Assembly (NCBI RefSeq): GCF_000024325.1
Contig: NC_013223.1
Location: 1,550,001-1,614,000, forward strand
From: Desulfohalobium retbaense DSM 5692
GTDB taxonomy: Bacteria; Desulfobacterota; Desulfovibrionia; Desulfovibrionales; Desulfohalobiaceae
Direction: 5' to 3'
Length of the DNA stretch: 64,000 nucleotides
Shown: positions 54,695 through 63,832 of the stretch, piece after piece
How positions within the stretch are numbered: position 1 is the first letter of the stretch
How the letters are laid out: every line of letters begins with the position of its first letter
Notes under the pieces: model-generated
Databases searched by the model: none
Told to the model about the DNA's origin: nothing
The model's input: the letters and a program-made list of their open reading frames with translations, nothing else
Translations under genes and position numbers: made by a program

Positions 54695-55825
54695 ATGTGC
54701 CGATTATTTTCTCTGACCAGCCAAGAGCCGATCTCCCCTATGCGGGCTATCGAGGCCCTAGACGTCATGCGAGAGGGGCACGACGGTTCCGGTGTTGGTC
54801 TGTATTTAAATGGCCTCAACGGCCCCTTGGGCGAATACGCCGGGTGCCCTATCCTTTCCGGGATTTTCACTGCCGAGGGGATTACGCGCATGGACACTCT
54901 TATGCGCTCGCGCGGCTATACCCCCGGATTTCGTCTGCCGGTCGCTCCCAAAGGCAAAGCCCCTCTTGGAACGCCATCCCGGCATACCTATCTCATCCAG
55001 ACCTTTCATCCCCCTGAGGGCTGGGAGGAATGGGAGTCTTTGGACCAGGAACTCCACATGCTGCAGACCCGCTTGGAACTGCGCCGTATGGGCCTGGAAA
55101 AAGAAGATATCACCGTCTTTAGCTTCTGGCCCGATACGGTGGTCATGAAGGAGATTGGGGACCCGATGCATGTTGGGCGCTACCTGCAACTCGACAGCGA
55201 GGAACTCAAGGCCCAGGTCGTGCTCGCCCAGGGCCGGCAAAACACCAACTACGCCATCAACCTCTACGCCTGCCACCCGTTTTTCATCCAGGGCCTGTGC
55301 ACGATGACAAATGGGGAAAACACCGCCTTTATTCCCATTCGCGAATATCTCGCCTCGCAGGGCATCCTTGGCTACGAGGGATACCAATCGGATTCAGAGG
55401 TTTTCGCCCATATCCTGCACTACACAACAAAACAATTGGGACTGGGGCTTGAGGCCTACAAACATATCATCACCCCCCTCAAAGACCAGGACCTGGAAGA
55501 ACATCCGGACGCCCCGTTTTTGCGCCGTTTAAAACAGGCATGCCGCCGCCTGATCATCGACGGCCCAAACTGTGTTATCGGTTGTCTGCCGGACCAGACC
55601 ATGTTCATGACCCAGGATTCAAAAAAACTGCGCCCTGGAGTGGTCGGGGGGCGTCCCGGTTTGTACGCCTTTTCTTCGGAACTTTGTGGCCTGGACGCGG
55701 CCATCCCGGACAGAGACAAGTCCAAAGATTTTCAGCCCATGCATCTCGACACCGCTTATGTCGGTCCTGAGCGCAAGGAGGTTACCATATGCCGGCAAAC
55801 ACAGCCATTACCCCATCAACACTAA
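54695..55825 (+). CDS. Glutamate synthase, glutaminase (amidotransferase) subunit
   Basis: 376 residues. It starts Met-Cys-Arg-Leu-Phe, and Cys2 would be the nucleophile of the class II glutamine amidotransferase after methionine removal. Supporting sequence includes VMREGHDGSGVGLYLNG, YLIQTFHPP, CTMTNGENTAFIPIREYL and YQSDSEVFAHILHY. This corresponds to domain 1 of the large subunit of bacterial GltB, made here as a separate protein, as in archaea and many anaerobes. It releases ammonia from glutamine for the FMN subunit. ATG 54695 follows AGGAG. The last 37 bp overlap the next gene, so translation is coupled. Confidence 0.85.
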   Translation: MCRLFSLTSQEPISPMRAIEALDVMREGHDGSGVGLYLNGLNGPLGEYAGCPILSGIFTAEGITRMDTLMRSRGYTPGFRLPVAPKGKAPLGTPSRHTYLIQTFHPPEGWEEWESLDQELHMLQTRLELRRMGLEKEDITVFSFWPDTVVMKEIGDPMHVGRYLQLDSEELKAQVVLAQGRQNTNYAINLYACHPFFIQGLCTMTNGENTAFIPIREYLASQGILGYEGYQSDSEVFAHILHYTTKQLGLGLEAYKHIITPLKDQDLEEHPDAPFLRRLKQACRRLIIDGPNCVIGCLPDQTMFMTQDSKKLRPGVVGGRPGLYAFSSELCGLDAAIPDRDKSKDFQPMHLDTAYVGPERKEVTICRQTQPLPHQH

Positions 55826-57423
55826 GCCTCAAAGACCTGCCCTGGCAGATCGACTGGAATAAGGACAAATGCACCCTCTGCGGCCGCTGCACCTCGGTCT
55901 GCCCTGTCCAGGCCATTGACCTCGGCGTCTTTCGCAAACGAGAAATCGCCACCCCGCTGGGACTGTGCGGCCGTCCGGAAAATTCCTTTTCCATTTTTTA
56001 CGGTATTCGGCAGCACACCGATCCGGCTAAGGCCTGCATCGGATGCGCCATGTGCTCTATGGTTTGCCCCAACGACGCCATCAAACCGGTACGCAGTGAT
56101 GAGACCGACAAACTCCGGTGGCACAACAACAGGGGCGGGCGTCCCCGGACCCGCGGCGGGCGCCGCAACAACGGCGATAGTCTGCTGGACCAGATCAAAT
56201 TCATGCGCATCTCCATGCTCACGGACCCCGCCCTGGACGCCGGCCGCCACGAATTTGAACTGCGAACGCTCATCGGACGCGTTTTACCTCCAGAAAAAGC
56301 TTTACACGCCTATCGCGAAAATGGCTGGACCCCACCCGTTCGCGAGATCTACCCCCTGTTGATCGGCGGCATGTCCTTTGGCGCCTTGTCCCCGAATATG
56401 TGGGAAGGCCTCCAAATGGGAGTCGCCTATCTCAATGAAGAATTGGGCATGCCGGTGCGCATGTGCACCGGGGAAGGGGGGTGTCCGCCGCGCCTTTTGC
56501 GCTCGCGGTTCCTCAAATACGTCATTCTCCAGATCGCCAGCGGCTATTTCGGCTGGGACGAGATCATCCACGCCATCCCGCACATGAAAGAAGACCCTTG
56601 TGCCGTGGAGATCAAATACGGCCAGGGCGCCAAACCCGGCGACGGCGGCCTGCTCATGTGGCACAAGGTCAATGAACTCATCGCCGCCATTCGCGGTGTG
56701 CCGCCGCGGGTCAGTCTGCCCAGCCCGCCCACGCACCAGACCAAATACTCCATTGAAGAGGCCGTGGCCAAAATGATCCAGTCCATGTCCATGGCCTGGG
56801 GCTTCCGCGTCCCGGTCTACCCGAAGATCTCCGGGTCATCGACCGCCCTGGCCGTGCTCAATAACCTGACCCGCAATCCCTATGCGGCTGGGCTGGCCAT
56901 TGATGGCGAAGACGGTGGGACTGGCGCCGCCTACAACATCTCCATGGATCACATGGGCCATCCCATCAGCTCCAACATCCGGGATTGCTACCTCAATCTC
57001 GTCAAGCTCGGCCAGCAAAACGAACTGCCGCTGATCGCCGGCGGTGGCATCGGCAAGAACGGCAATCTGGCTGCCAATGCCGCGGCCTTGATCATGCTCG
57101 GTGCCAGCGCTGTCCAGGTCGGCAAATACGTCATGCAGGCCGCGGCCGGCTGCATTGGCTCCGAGAGCGACCGCTGCAACGTCTGCAATATCGGGATTTG
57201 CCCCAAAGGGATCACTTCGCAGGATCCCCGCTTGTATCGCCGGCTGGACCCGGAAAAGGTCGCTGAACGGGTGGTTGACTTCTACGTCAGCTTCGACACG
57301 GAAATGCGCAAAATCGTCGCCCCCCTGGGACGCTCGACCTCCCTGCCCATCGGCATGTCTGACGCCCTGGGCATCAGCGATTACCACGCAGCCCAGCGCC
57401 TGCAGATCAAGTACATGGTATAA
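55789..57423 (+). CDS. gltB: Glutamate synthase FMN-binding subunit with N-terminal ferredoxin domain
   Basis: 544 residues. The N-terminus carries two 4Fe-4S motifs (CTLCGRCTSVCPVQAI and CIGCAMCSMVCPNDAI). The remainder is the FMN-binding glutamate synthase barrel: PLLIGGMSFGALSPNMWEGL, GEGGCPPRLLRSRF, IKYGQGAKPGDGGLLM, IDGEDGGTGAAY, PLIAGGGIGKNGNLAANAAALIMLGASAVQVGKY and the cysteine cluster CNVCNIGICPKGITSQDP. It adds the ammonia to 2-oxoglutarate using reduced FMN. The ferredoxin domain suggests that electrons arrive from ferredoxin or the next subunit. It starts inside the end of the glutaminase gene and ends 68 bp before the gltD-type gene. Confidence 0.93.
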   Translation: MPANTAITPSTLSLKDLPWQIDWNKDKCTLCGRCTSVCPVQAIDLGVFRKREIATPLGLCGRPENSFSIFYGIRQHTDPAKACIGCAMCSMVCPNDAIKPVRSDETDKLRWHNNRGGRPRTRGGRRNNGDSLLDQIKFMRISMLTDPALDAGRHEFELRTLIGRVLPPEKALHAYRENGWTPPVREIYPLLIGGMSFGALSPNMWEGLQMGVAYLNEELGMPVRMCTGEGGCPPRLLRSRFLKYVILQIASGYFGWDEIIHAIPHMKEDPCAVEIKYGQGAKPGDGGLLMWHKVNELIAAIRGVPPRVSLPSPPTHQTKYSIEEAVAKMIQSMSMAWGFRVPVYPKISGSSTALAVLNNLTRNPYAAGLAIDGEDGGTGAAYNISMDHMGHPISSNIRDCYLNLVKLGQQNELPLIAGGGIGKNGNLAANAAALIMLGASAVQVGKYVMQAAAGCIGSESDRCNVCNIGICPKGITSQDPRLYRRLDPEKVAERVVDFYVSFDTEMRKIVAPLGRSTSLPIGMSDALGISDYHAAQRLQIKYMV

Positions 57424-57491
57424 GGACGCAGATTTTCGAGCCCTCCGGCCAAAAAGGGAGGGCCAGACTCAAGCGAGCGGAGAAAGAGACC

Positions 57492-59873
57492 ATGCAAGAG
57501 GTCCATATAGCGGGCGAAGAAAGCGGAATCCGCCTGGAATCACGAATCATTGAAGAACGCATCCAAAAGGCGGTCGCGGAGGGTGGCCGCCGGCTGAGGA
57601 TTACTGCCAAAGGACAACACGGCCTTGGTGGCCGCCTCTGGATCAGCCAAGAAGAGCCCGTGCACATCGATATCGACGGCTCTGCCGGACAGCGGCTCGG
57701 ATCAATGGGGGCGGAAGGGACGACCATCACTGTCCACGGCCCGGCTTCGGACGATGTTGGCTGGCTCAACGCCGGCGCGCAGATCACGGTCCTGGGCCAT
57801 GCCGGGAACGGCATCTGCAACGCCATGGCCCAGGGCCGGGTGGCCGTGGCCGGTTCCATCGGTGCCCGGGGCATGACCATGACCAAGCACAACCCCCGTT
57901 TCGCCCCGCCCGAGCTCTGGGTTCTCGGCGGAGTCGGCGACTATTTCGCTGAATTTATGGCCGGAGGGATAGCGGTGGTTTGCGGTGTTGACCCGTTTGA
58001 GCCGGAGAACGTCCTCGGCTACCGCCCCTGCGTGGGCATGGTCGGCGGGAAGATCTTTTTTCGCGGTCCCTACGAAGGCTTCAGCCGCGCCGACGCCAAA
58101 GAGGTCGACATCGATGACGCCGACTGGAAATGGCTGAGCACTAATCTCCAGGAATACCTCACAGACATCGGCCGCCCGGAACTATACCCGACCCTGGCCC
58201 GACGTGAAGAATGGCAATTATTGGTGGCCCGCTCACCGTTTGAAAAGATCGGCCGTAAGCGGCGCTCCATGACCGCGTTTCATAATGAAGTCTGGGACCA
58301 GGAACTCGGGCGGGGCGGCATGATAGGCGATTTGAGTCTGGCCGACCGCTCCCCGATCCCGCTTGTCGTCAACGGGGACTTGCGACGCTTTGTCCCGGTC
58401 TGGGAAAACCGCAAATACCTTCCCCCCTGCCAGGCCTCCTGCCCCACGGGCATTCCGGTCCAGAAACGGTGGGAGTTGGTCCGGGCCGGCAAGATCAGTG
58501 AGGCTATTGACCTCGCAATGTCCTACACCCCATTTCCGGCCACGGTCTGCGGCTATCTCTGCCCCCATTTGTGCATGGACGCCTGTACAAAGCTCCAGGG
58601 CAATCTCCCTGCCGTGGACATCACGGAATTGGGCAAGGCCGGTGTACAGGCGGCTCTTCCTGCGCTTCCGGAGTCGAGCGGTAAGAAGGTCGCCATCATC
58701 GGGGGCGGGCCAGCGGGGCTCTCTTTGGGCTGGCAATTGCTTCTCACCGGGCATGAACCGGTCATCTTTGACCGGGAAAAGCACCTTGGCGGCAAAATAC
58801 GCTCCGCCATCCCGCAATCACGCATTCCCGCCGACATCCTGCAGGCTGAACTCGAACGGGCCGCCTCTGTCCTGCCCCACGTCCACCTGGAACAGGCAAT
58901 GAGTCGGGAAACCTTCGCGGCCATCCAAGAGGAACACGATCTCGTGGCCTTGGCCATCGGAGCGCAACGGCCGCGCACCCTGCCCATCCCGGGCAATGAA
59001 CGGCTGGTGCCAGCTCTGGATTTTCTGCAAGCCGCCAAACAGGAGACAGCCCAGGTCGGCAACAGGGTGGTCATCATTGGCGCCGGCAATGTCGGCTGTG
59101 ACGTGGCCACTGAAGCCGCCCGTTTTGGAGCCGAGGACATTTTACTCATTGATATCCAGGAACCGGCTTCCTTTGGGGAGGAACGCCGGGCAGCCGAACG
59201 TGTCGGGGCCCGCTTTCGCTATCCCTGCTACACGAAGGCGATCACCGCCGAAGGCGTTGAACTCCAGGACGGAGAAGTCATCCCCGCGGATACGGTTATC
59301 GTGTCTATCGGGGACCAACCCGAACTGGACTTTTTGCCCGAAGATATTGCCACTGAACGGGGGTATATCAAGGTCAACGAGATCCACCAGACCTCGGACG
59401 CTCAGGTCTTTGCCCTCGGCGATACAGTGAAACCCGGCCTTTTGACCGACGCCATTGGCGCAGGGCGGCGGACAGCCCTGGTCATGGACGCCATCTTCCG
59501 CGGCCAGCGGCCTCTCGGAGACACCTCGGAAATGCCCTACGAGGACAATCTCGCTTTGGACTATTTCGATCCCGAACAGCCGGGCTCCGAGGTCATCGAT
59601 TACTCTCGCATGACCTTGGCCTATTTCGACCCCCGGATCACGGACTTCGAATCCCTGGACCAGTGCGCGGCGGAATGTGCCTCCTGTGGCGCCTGCCGGG
59701 ATTGCGGGCTGTGCATCGAAATCTGCCCCCAGACCGCTATTAATCGACGTCAACTGAGCGGGGAGGACTTTGAAATGGTCGCTGACCCGGAAAAATGCAT
59801 CGGATGCGGTTTTTGTGCCCAGGCCTGCCCCTGCGGCATATGGGCTCTGCAGGCGAACGATCCGTTGATCTAG
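57492..59873 (+). CDS. gltD: Glutamate synthase GXGXG domain fused to GltD-type NAD(P)H oxidoreductase and ferredoxin
   Basis: 793 residues with three parts. Residues 1 to about 240 are the GXGXG domain of glutamate synthase: GRRLRITAKGQHGLGGRLWISQE, DDVGWLNAGAQITVLGHAGNGICNAMAQGRVAVAGSIGARGMTM, GGIAVVCGVDPFE and GMVGGKIFFRGPYE. Residues about 300-720 are the GltD flavoprotein: the Fe-S region CQASCPTGIPVQKR...CGYLCPHLCMDACTK, the FAD fold VAIIGGGPAGLSLGWQL and the NAD fold VVIIGAGNVGCDVATEAARFG. The C-terminus has two 4Fe-4S motifs (CGACRDCGLCIEICPQTAI and CIGCGFCAQACPCGIW). It supplies electrons from NAD(P)H to the FMN subunit. It ends the operon. Confidence 0.93.
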   Translation: MQEVHIAGEESGIRLESRIIEERIQKAVAEGGRRLRITAKGQHGLGGRLWISQEEPVHIDIDGSAGQRLGSMGAEGTTITVHGPASDDVGWLNAGAQITVLGHAGNGICNAMAQGRVAVAGSIGARGMTMTKHNPRFAPPELWVLGGVGDYFAEFMAGGIAVVCGVDPFEPENVLGYRPCVGMVGGKIFFRGPYEGFSRADAKEVDIDDADWKWLSTNLQEYLTDIGRPELYPTLARREEWQLLVARSPFEKIGRKRRSMTAFHNEVWDQELGRGGMIGDLSLADRSPIPLVVNGDLRRFVPVWENRKYLPPCQASCPTGIPVQKRWELVRAGKISEAIDLAMSYTPFPATVCGYLCPHLCMDACTKLQGNLPAVDITELGKAGVQAALPALPESSGKKVAIIGGGPAGLSLGWQLLLTGHEPVIFDREKHLGGKIRSAIPQSRIPADILQAELERAASVLPHVHLEQAMSRETFAAIQEEHDLVALAIGAQRPRTLPIPGNERLVPALDFLQAAKQETAQVGNRVVIIGAGNVGCDVATEAARFGAEDILLIDIQEPASFGEERRAAERVGARFRYPCYTKAITAEGVELQDGEVIPADTVIVSIGDQPELDFLPEDIATERGYIKVNEIHQTSDAQVFALGDTVKPGLLTDAIGAGRRTALVMDAIFRGQRPLGDTSEMPYEDNLALDYFDPEQPGSEVIDYSRMTLAYFDPRITDFESLDQCAAECASCGACRDCGLCIEICPQTAINRRQLSGEDFEMVADPEKCIGCGFCAQACPCGIWALQANDPLI

Positions 59874-59902
59874 GTCCCCTATTCTGCCCTTCGGCAAACA
59901 GC

Positions 59903-61783
59903 ATCGAGTAGGAGGGGGCCTTGCGGCCCCGTCCTCTCACACCACCGGGCATACGGTTCCGTACCACGGCGGTTCACCTGACACTTTGAGCTTTGCGAAG
60001 TTGATCTTGCAGTGACACGAGTCCAAGTGAATCAAAGTATTTCTTGGGGAATGCCTGGTTCATATGCGATGCGCCGGAGTTCCACCATGGCCCGCGGCCG
60101 TTGATGGCGGATTTCCAGGCGCGCTCTTCAGTCAGTCCCCGGCGAATCAGGTTCCTTGCTCGGGCGTAGGGTCGTTTCCAATGCCGCCACAGGATATTGC
60201 GCAATCTGCGGCGAATCCACATGTCCAGTTCTTCAAAAACTCCCTTTACCTCCGCCAGCTTGAAGTAGTTCATCCAGCCTCGCAGTTTCGGCGCAAGGGT
60301 GTCTATCGTCTTCTTGAGCGACCGCCCCCGCCCACGTCGAAATTCCTCCCGTACCGCCTGTTTCAGGCGTTTGACCACACTGGGCGCAACCTTGAGCCGC
60401 GGCTGCGTATGCCAGGTCATCGAGTACCCAAGGAATTTCCTTTTCCATGGCCGGTCAACCGCGCTCTTATCCGCGTTGACCCTCAACTTCAACCGCTCTG
60501 TCAGAAACCGGGTGATCGAGGCCATTGCGCGTTCGCCGGACCGTTTTGTCTGCACGTAGATATTGCAGTCGTCGGCGTATCGGCAGAACGCGTAGGCCTC
60601 TGCGTTCAAGCTCCTTGTCCAGGTCATCCAGAAGGATGTTGGACAAGAGCGGCGAGAGGGGGCCGCCTTGCGGCGTGCCCTCCTTTCGTTTCGATGCAAT
60701 TCCCCCCTGCATCAGCCCCGCTTGCAGGTAACGCCGGATGAGGGCGAGCACCCGCTTGTCCTTCACCTTGCGGGCCACGCGCGCCATGAGCACGTCGTGG
60801 TTCACGCGGTCGAAGAACTTCTCCAGGTCCATGTCCACGACCCACCGTTTGCCGGCGGCAGCATGCTCCCGTGCCTTGAGCACGGCCTGATGCGCACTTC
60901 GACCGGGCCGGAAGCCGTAGCTGGATCCGGAGAAGTGAGGGTTGAAAATGGGGGAGAGCACCTGGTGCAGCGCCTGCTGTATCAGGCGGTCCAGCGCCGT
61001 CGGGATGCCCAGTTGGCGCACCCCGCCGCCGGGTTTAGGGATTTGCACCCCGAGCACCGGCTGCGGCTCGTACCGTCCGTCCAGCAACTCCTCTTTGATT
61101 CGGGCCCAGTTGAGCGTGCAATATCCCCATACGTCGTTGACGCTCATGCCGTCGACTCCGGGGACGCCTTTGTTGGCGCGTACACGCTTGTAGGCCGCAA
61201 GCATGTTCTCGCGTCCGACCACCGCTTCCATCAAACTCTGCTGCTCCGGATGGGAGTACTCCTTCGTTGCCGTGACGCTTGACGCACCACTACCGTACTC
61301 TCGGGGATTCCGTCCCCTACCCTCGGGTGTGGCGACGGGCGTCCCAGCCCGTCCTTCTGCGGCTCCGTTCGTCATCGAAATTTCGGGCTCCCGTCCCGTG
61401 TTAGATGTTCGGGCCTTCAGTCCGGTCGGGGGACCTACTATGCCCTCGGCTGACTTCTGCCCGCCCGTCCCGACGCCTCGCGACGCCGGTAGCACATGGC
61501 AGGCGGACAGACCTCCCCGGGTAATGCGCACCCACCTTCACGCTTATGCCCGCCGCATATACGTCCATGCTTTCCGTACAAGTACAGGGCTTTGAAGATA
61601 ATGGACTCCTTACCCGGCATGGCCGCCTCGTATGCGATTCCTGTTCGTCAGGCCAGCGTTTTGCCTGCGGCTTCCTTCAGATCCCACCTCGCGGTGGACA
61701 CCCTTGCCGTCCGGCTAACAGTTCCCCTTGTCGGGCCTGTAGAGGACTTTCACCTCCAAGTGGGTGCGCCCTGCCGGGCGCAC
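59903..61783 (-). mobile_element. Group II intron, probably class C, inserted behind a terminator
   Basis: The minus strand begins with GTGCGCCCGG at 61783, the GTGYG-type 5' end, followed by the family's domain I sequence (ACAAGGGGAACTGTTAGCCG; CTGAAGGAAGC). It ends with a domain V/VI-like region (CCGCCGTGGTACGGAACCGT, then CCCGGTGGTGTG) and CTACTCGAT at 59903. It carries a reverse transcriptase gene. The site directly behind the T-run of a strong terminator (61787-61829) is the known preference of class C introns. Total length is about 1.9 kb. The ends are placed by eye and could shift by a few bases. Confidence 0.85.
59974..61375 (-). pseudogene. Group II intron reverse transcriptase/maturase, frameshifted before YADD
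   Basis: Two frames together make a complete protein. The first (from ATG 61375) covers RT blocks 0-4: GVPGVDGMSVNDVW, VQIPKPGGGVRQLGIPTALDRLIQQALHQVLSPIFNPHFSGSSYGFRPGRSAHQAV, WVVDMDLEKFFDRVNHDVLM and GTPQGGPLSPLLSNILLDDLDKELERRG. The second continues with AFCRYADDCNIY, ERLKLRVNADKS, FLGYSM, the maturase domain (LKKTIDTLAPKLRGWMNYFK) and a C-terminal WNSGASHMNQAFPKKYFDSLGL. The frames meet near 60590, just before the catalytic YADD; dropping one G in the ACGCG stretch restores LRFCRYADD. The protein would be truncated before its active site, unless this is a sequencing error. Confidence 0.85.
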
Positions 61784-61786
61784 CAC

Positions 61787-61829
61787 AAAAAGCCCCCGCC
61801 GACGCTTGCTGCGTCGGCGGGGGCTTTTT
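61787..61829. terminator. Strong bidirectional terminator, target of the intron
   Basis: A perfect 19-bp stem (61787-61805 with 61811-61829) with a 5-nt loop, with A5 on one side and T5 on the other. It ends the panF transcript on the minus strand; the intron begins 4 bp beyond its T-run. In the plus direction it would have served the glutamate synthase operon before the insertion. Confidence 0.93.
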
Positions 61830-61857
61830 AGACAGCAACACAAACCGATAAACCGGT

Positions 61858-63336
61858 CTATTTTCCCCAAAACACGTCCAAGACCACCCTGCGGGGCGGA
61901 CTGGTGCCCAGACTGGTCACCACAAAGGCCAGCCCCCCCAGGACCAAGGTCGGGACAATGACATGCATCCCCCAAAAGCGGTCCCAAACGATATTGAAGA
62001 CAAAATAGGAACCGACACCGACCACAATGGATGCCAAAGCTCCGGCGCTATTGGCCCGACGCCAATACAACCCCAGCACCAGAGGCCAGAAAAATGCCGC
62101 CTGCAGGCCGCCGAAGGCAAAGAGATTGAGCCAGACAATGAGGTCCGGGGGACGTAAGGCCGCCAGGAAGACGATAATGCCGATAAGCGCTGTGGTGTAA
62201 AAACTCAACTGGTGCAAGCGCTTTCTGGCCCCACTGTCTGTGGCCGCATCCGGTTGAAAACAATGGATGTAGACATCCTTGATCAGCGTAGCCGAAGCGA
62301 GAATGAGTTGAGAATCGATCGTGGACATGATCGCGGCCAGCGGGCCAGCCAGAAAGAGCCCGGCCACCACTGGCGGCAGCACTTCAAGGCTCAAAAGGGG
62401 CAAAATTTTATCTCCGACCTCCAGGCCGGGAATCACTGCCCGGCCCAGTGCTCCGCAGAGATGCATACCGAGCATGACCGCCCCCAATACGGCGGTACTC
62501 AAAACGATGGCCGTGTGCATGGACCGGCTGTCGCGATACCCAAAACAGCGCACCCCGGCATGGGGCAAACCGATCACTCCCAAGCCGACAAGCACCCAAA
62601 ACGAAAGGATAAACGGTTTGGAAAGAAAATCATCAGGGCCAAAGGGGGTCAGCAGCGCAGGGTCGGTCTCCCGCAGGCTTTCGACGATAGGGCCAATCCC
62701 GCCGCCCGCATGGAGCAGGCCCCAAAAAAGGGCGCCCATGCCACAAACCATCACCAGTCCCTGAACGGCATCGGTCAGCGCCACGGCCCGGAAACCACCG
62801 ACTGTGGTATACAGAATAACGGTGGCCGCAAAGATAAACAGCCCCGTATGGTAGGACAGGCCCGTGGCACCTTCAAAAAGACGGGCCCCGCCGATGAATT
62901 GGGCCACCATTGCGGCTATAAAGAAGACAACCAGAGCCAGTGAAGTCAGTCCGACCACCCATCGGCTTTCATATCGGGCCCGGAGGATGTCGCTGATGGT
63001 CACTGCGTTGACTCGGCGGGCGATGATCGCGAATTTCTTGCCCAGCACACCGAGGGTCAGCCAAGCCGTGGGCACCTGGATCATGGCCAGAAAGACCCAG
63101 CCCAATCCCATCTTGTAGGCCACACCGGGGCCACCAACGAAACTGGAAGCGCTGGTGTAGGTAGCTACTAGAGTCATGGCCAGGACAAAACCACCCATGC
63201 CGCGACTGCCGATGAAATATTCCTCCAGAAAATTGCCGGCCCGGGACAAGACCCGATTGCTGTAAACCGCCAAGGCGTAGATCAATCCCAGATAGATGGC
63301 CAGCGGCACAAGGACCTGCACATTCACTGCTTCCAT
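61858..63336 (-). CDS. panF: Sodium:solute symporter, PanF-type
   Basis: 492 residues with about 13 membrane helices. The family signature is seen in YFIGSRGMGGFVLAMTLVATYTSASSFVGGPGVAYKMGLGW, GGFRAVALTDAVQGLVM and FLAGPLAAIMSTIDSQLILASATLIKDVY. The sodium-site serine/threonine residues in TYTSASSF and STIDSQL are conserved. PanF imports pantothenate with sodium; assignment to PanF rests on overall type and on the neighbouring yhdT gene. ATG 63336 follows AGGAG and GGTAGGA; the frame upstream lacks membrane character. It is preceded by yhdT with a 2-bp gap. Confidence 0.9.
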   Translation of the reverse strand: MEAVNVQVLVPLAIYLGLIYALAVYSNRVLSRAGNFLEEYFIGSRGMGGFVLAMTLVATYTSASSFVGGPGVAYKMGLGWVFLAMIQVPTAWLTLGVLGKKFAIIARRVNAVTISDILRARYESRWVVGLTSLALVVFFIAAMVAQFIGGARLFEGATGLSYHTGLFIFAATVILYTTVGGFRAVALTDAVQGLVMVCGMGALFWGLLHAGGGIGPIVESLRETDPALLTPFGPDDFLSKPFILSFWVLVGLGVIGLPHAGVRCFGYRDSRSMHTAIVLSTAVLGAVMLGMHLCGALGRAVIPGLEVGDKILPLLSLEVLPPVVAGLFLAGPLAAIMSTIDSQLILASATLIKDVYIHCFQPDAATDSGARKRLHQLSFYTTALIGIIVFLAALRPPDLIVWLNLFAFGGLQAAFFWPLVLGLYWRRANSAGALASIVVGVGSYFVFNIVWDRFWGMHVIVPTLVLGGLAFVVTSLGTSPPRRVVLDVFWGK

Positions 63337-63338
63337 TC

Positions 63339-63641
63339 CTACCGCTCCTGATCCGGCTCGGTGAGATGCGCGTCCAGAGGGACATCCTTGAATATGGTCT
63401 GGACGGTGACAAAAATAAACAGCACAAACAGCGGCAGCCCCAAAAGGCAACTCCAGACAAACCAGGCCGGCAGCCCCCAGATCCAGGTGTACTGTTCCAC
63501 AGGCTGGGTCCCCAATCCATAAGCGGTTGCAAACCACCACAGAAAATTCAGAGCGGCGAGGACAATACAGGCCCAGGCCTCTTTTGCGGCCTGGAGAAAC
63601 CGGGGATCGGTTTCGGTGTGGACAGATGTGTGTTTTGGCAT
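63339..63641 (-). CDS. yhdT: YhdT-family small membrane protein (DUF997)
   Basis: 100 residues. An N-terminal soluble stretch (RFLQAAKEAWACIVLAALNFLWWFATAYGLG) leads into two membrane helices; WGLPAWFVWSCLLGLPLFVLFIFVTVQTIFKDVPLD gives the second. The pattern A-x-x-x-A-x-x-x-x-x-x-N-F-x-W-W and GLPAWF is that of YhdT, encoded next to panF in E. coli. It is probably an accessory subunit of the transporter. ATG 63641 follows GGGAG. Its stop lies 2 bp before the panF start. Confidence 0.88.
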   Translation of the reverse strand: MPKHTSVHTETDPRFLQAAKEAWACIVLAALNFLWWFATAYGLGTQPVEQYTWIWGLPAWFVWSCLLGLPLFVLFIFVTVQTIFKDVPLDAHLTEPDQER

Positions 63642-63832
63642 ACAGGTCTCCCAGTGTCCGTATTTCAAGACATCACGACGGCACACTCCACATTTTCAGA
63701 TGGAGTCCTTTGGCCCCCTTCAGACCAAAATCCTCCAATGGCGCCGTTCAAGGGGGTGCCCCCCTGTCTTCGGACAAATGTCATGACCAGAGATGCAAAT
63801 ACAGGGCCAAGAGCTGACTGGTTAATCAATCC

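Noticed and set aside
59974-61531. Reverse transcriptase of a retron or diversity-generating retroelement
   Set aside because: The maturase domain, the GTGCG 5' end, the domain V/VI-like 3' end and the site behind a terminator point to a group II intron.
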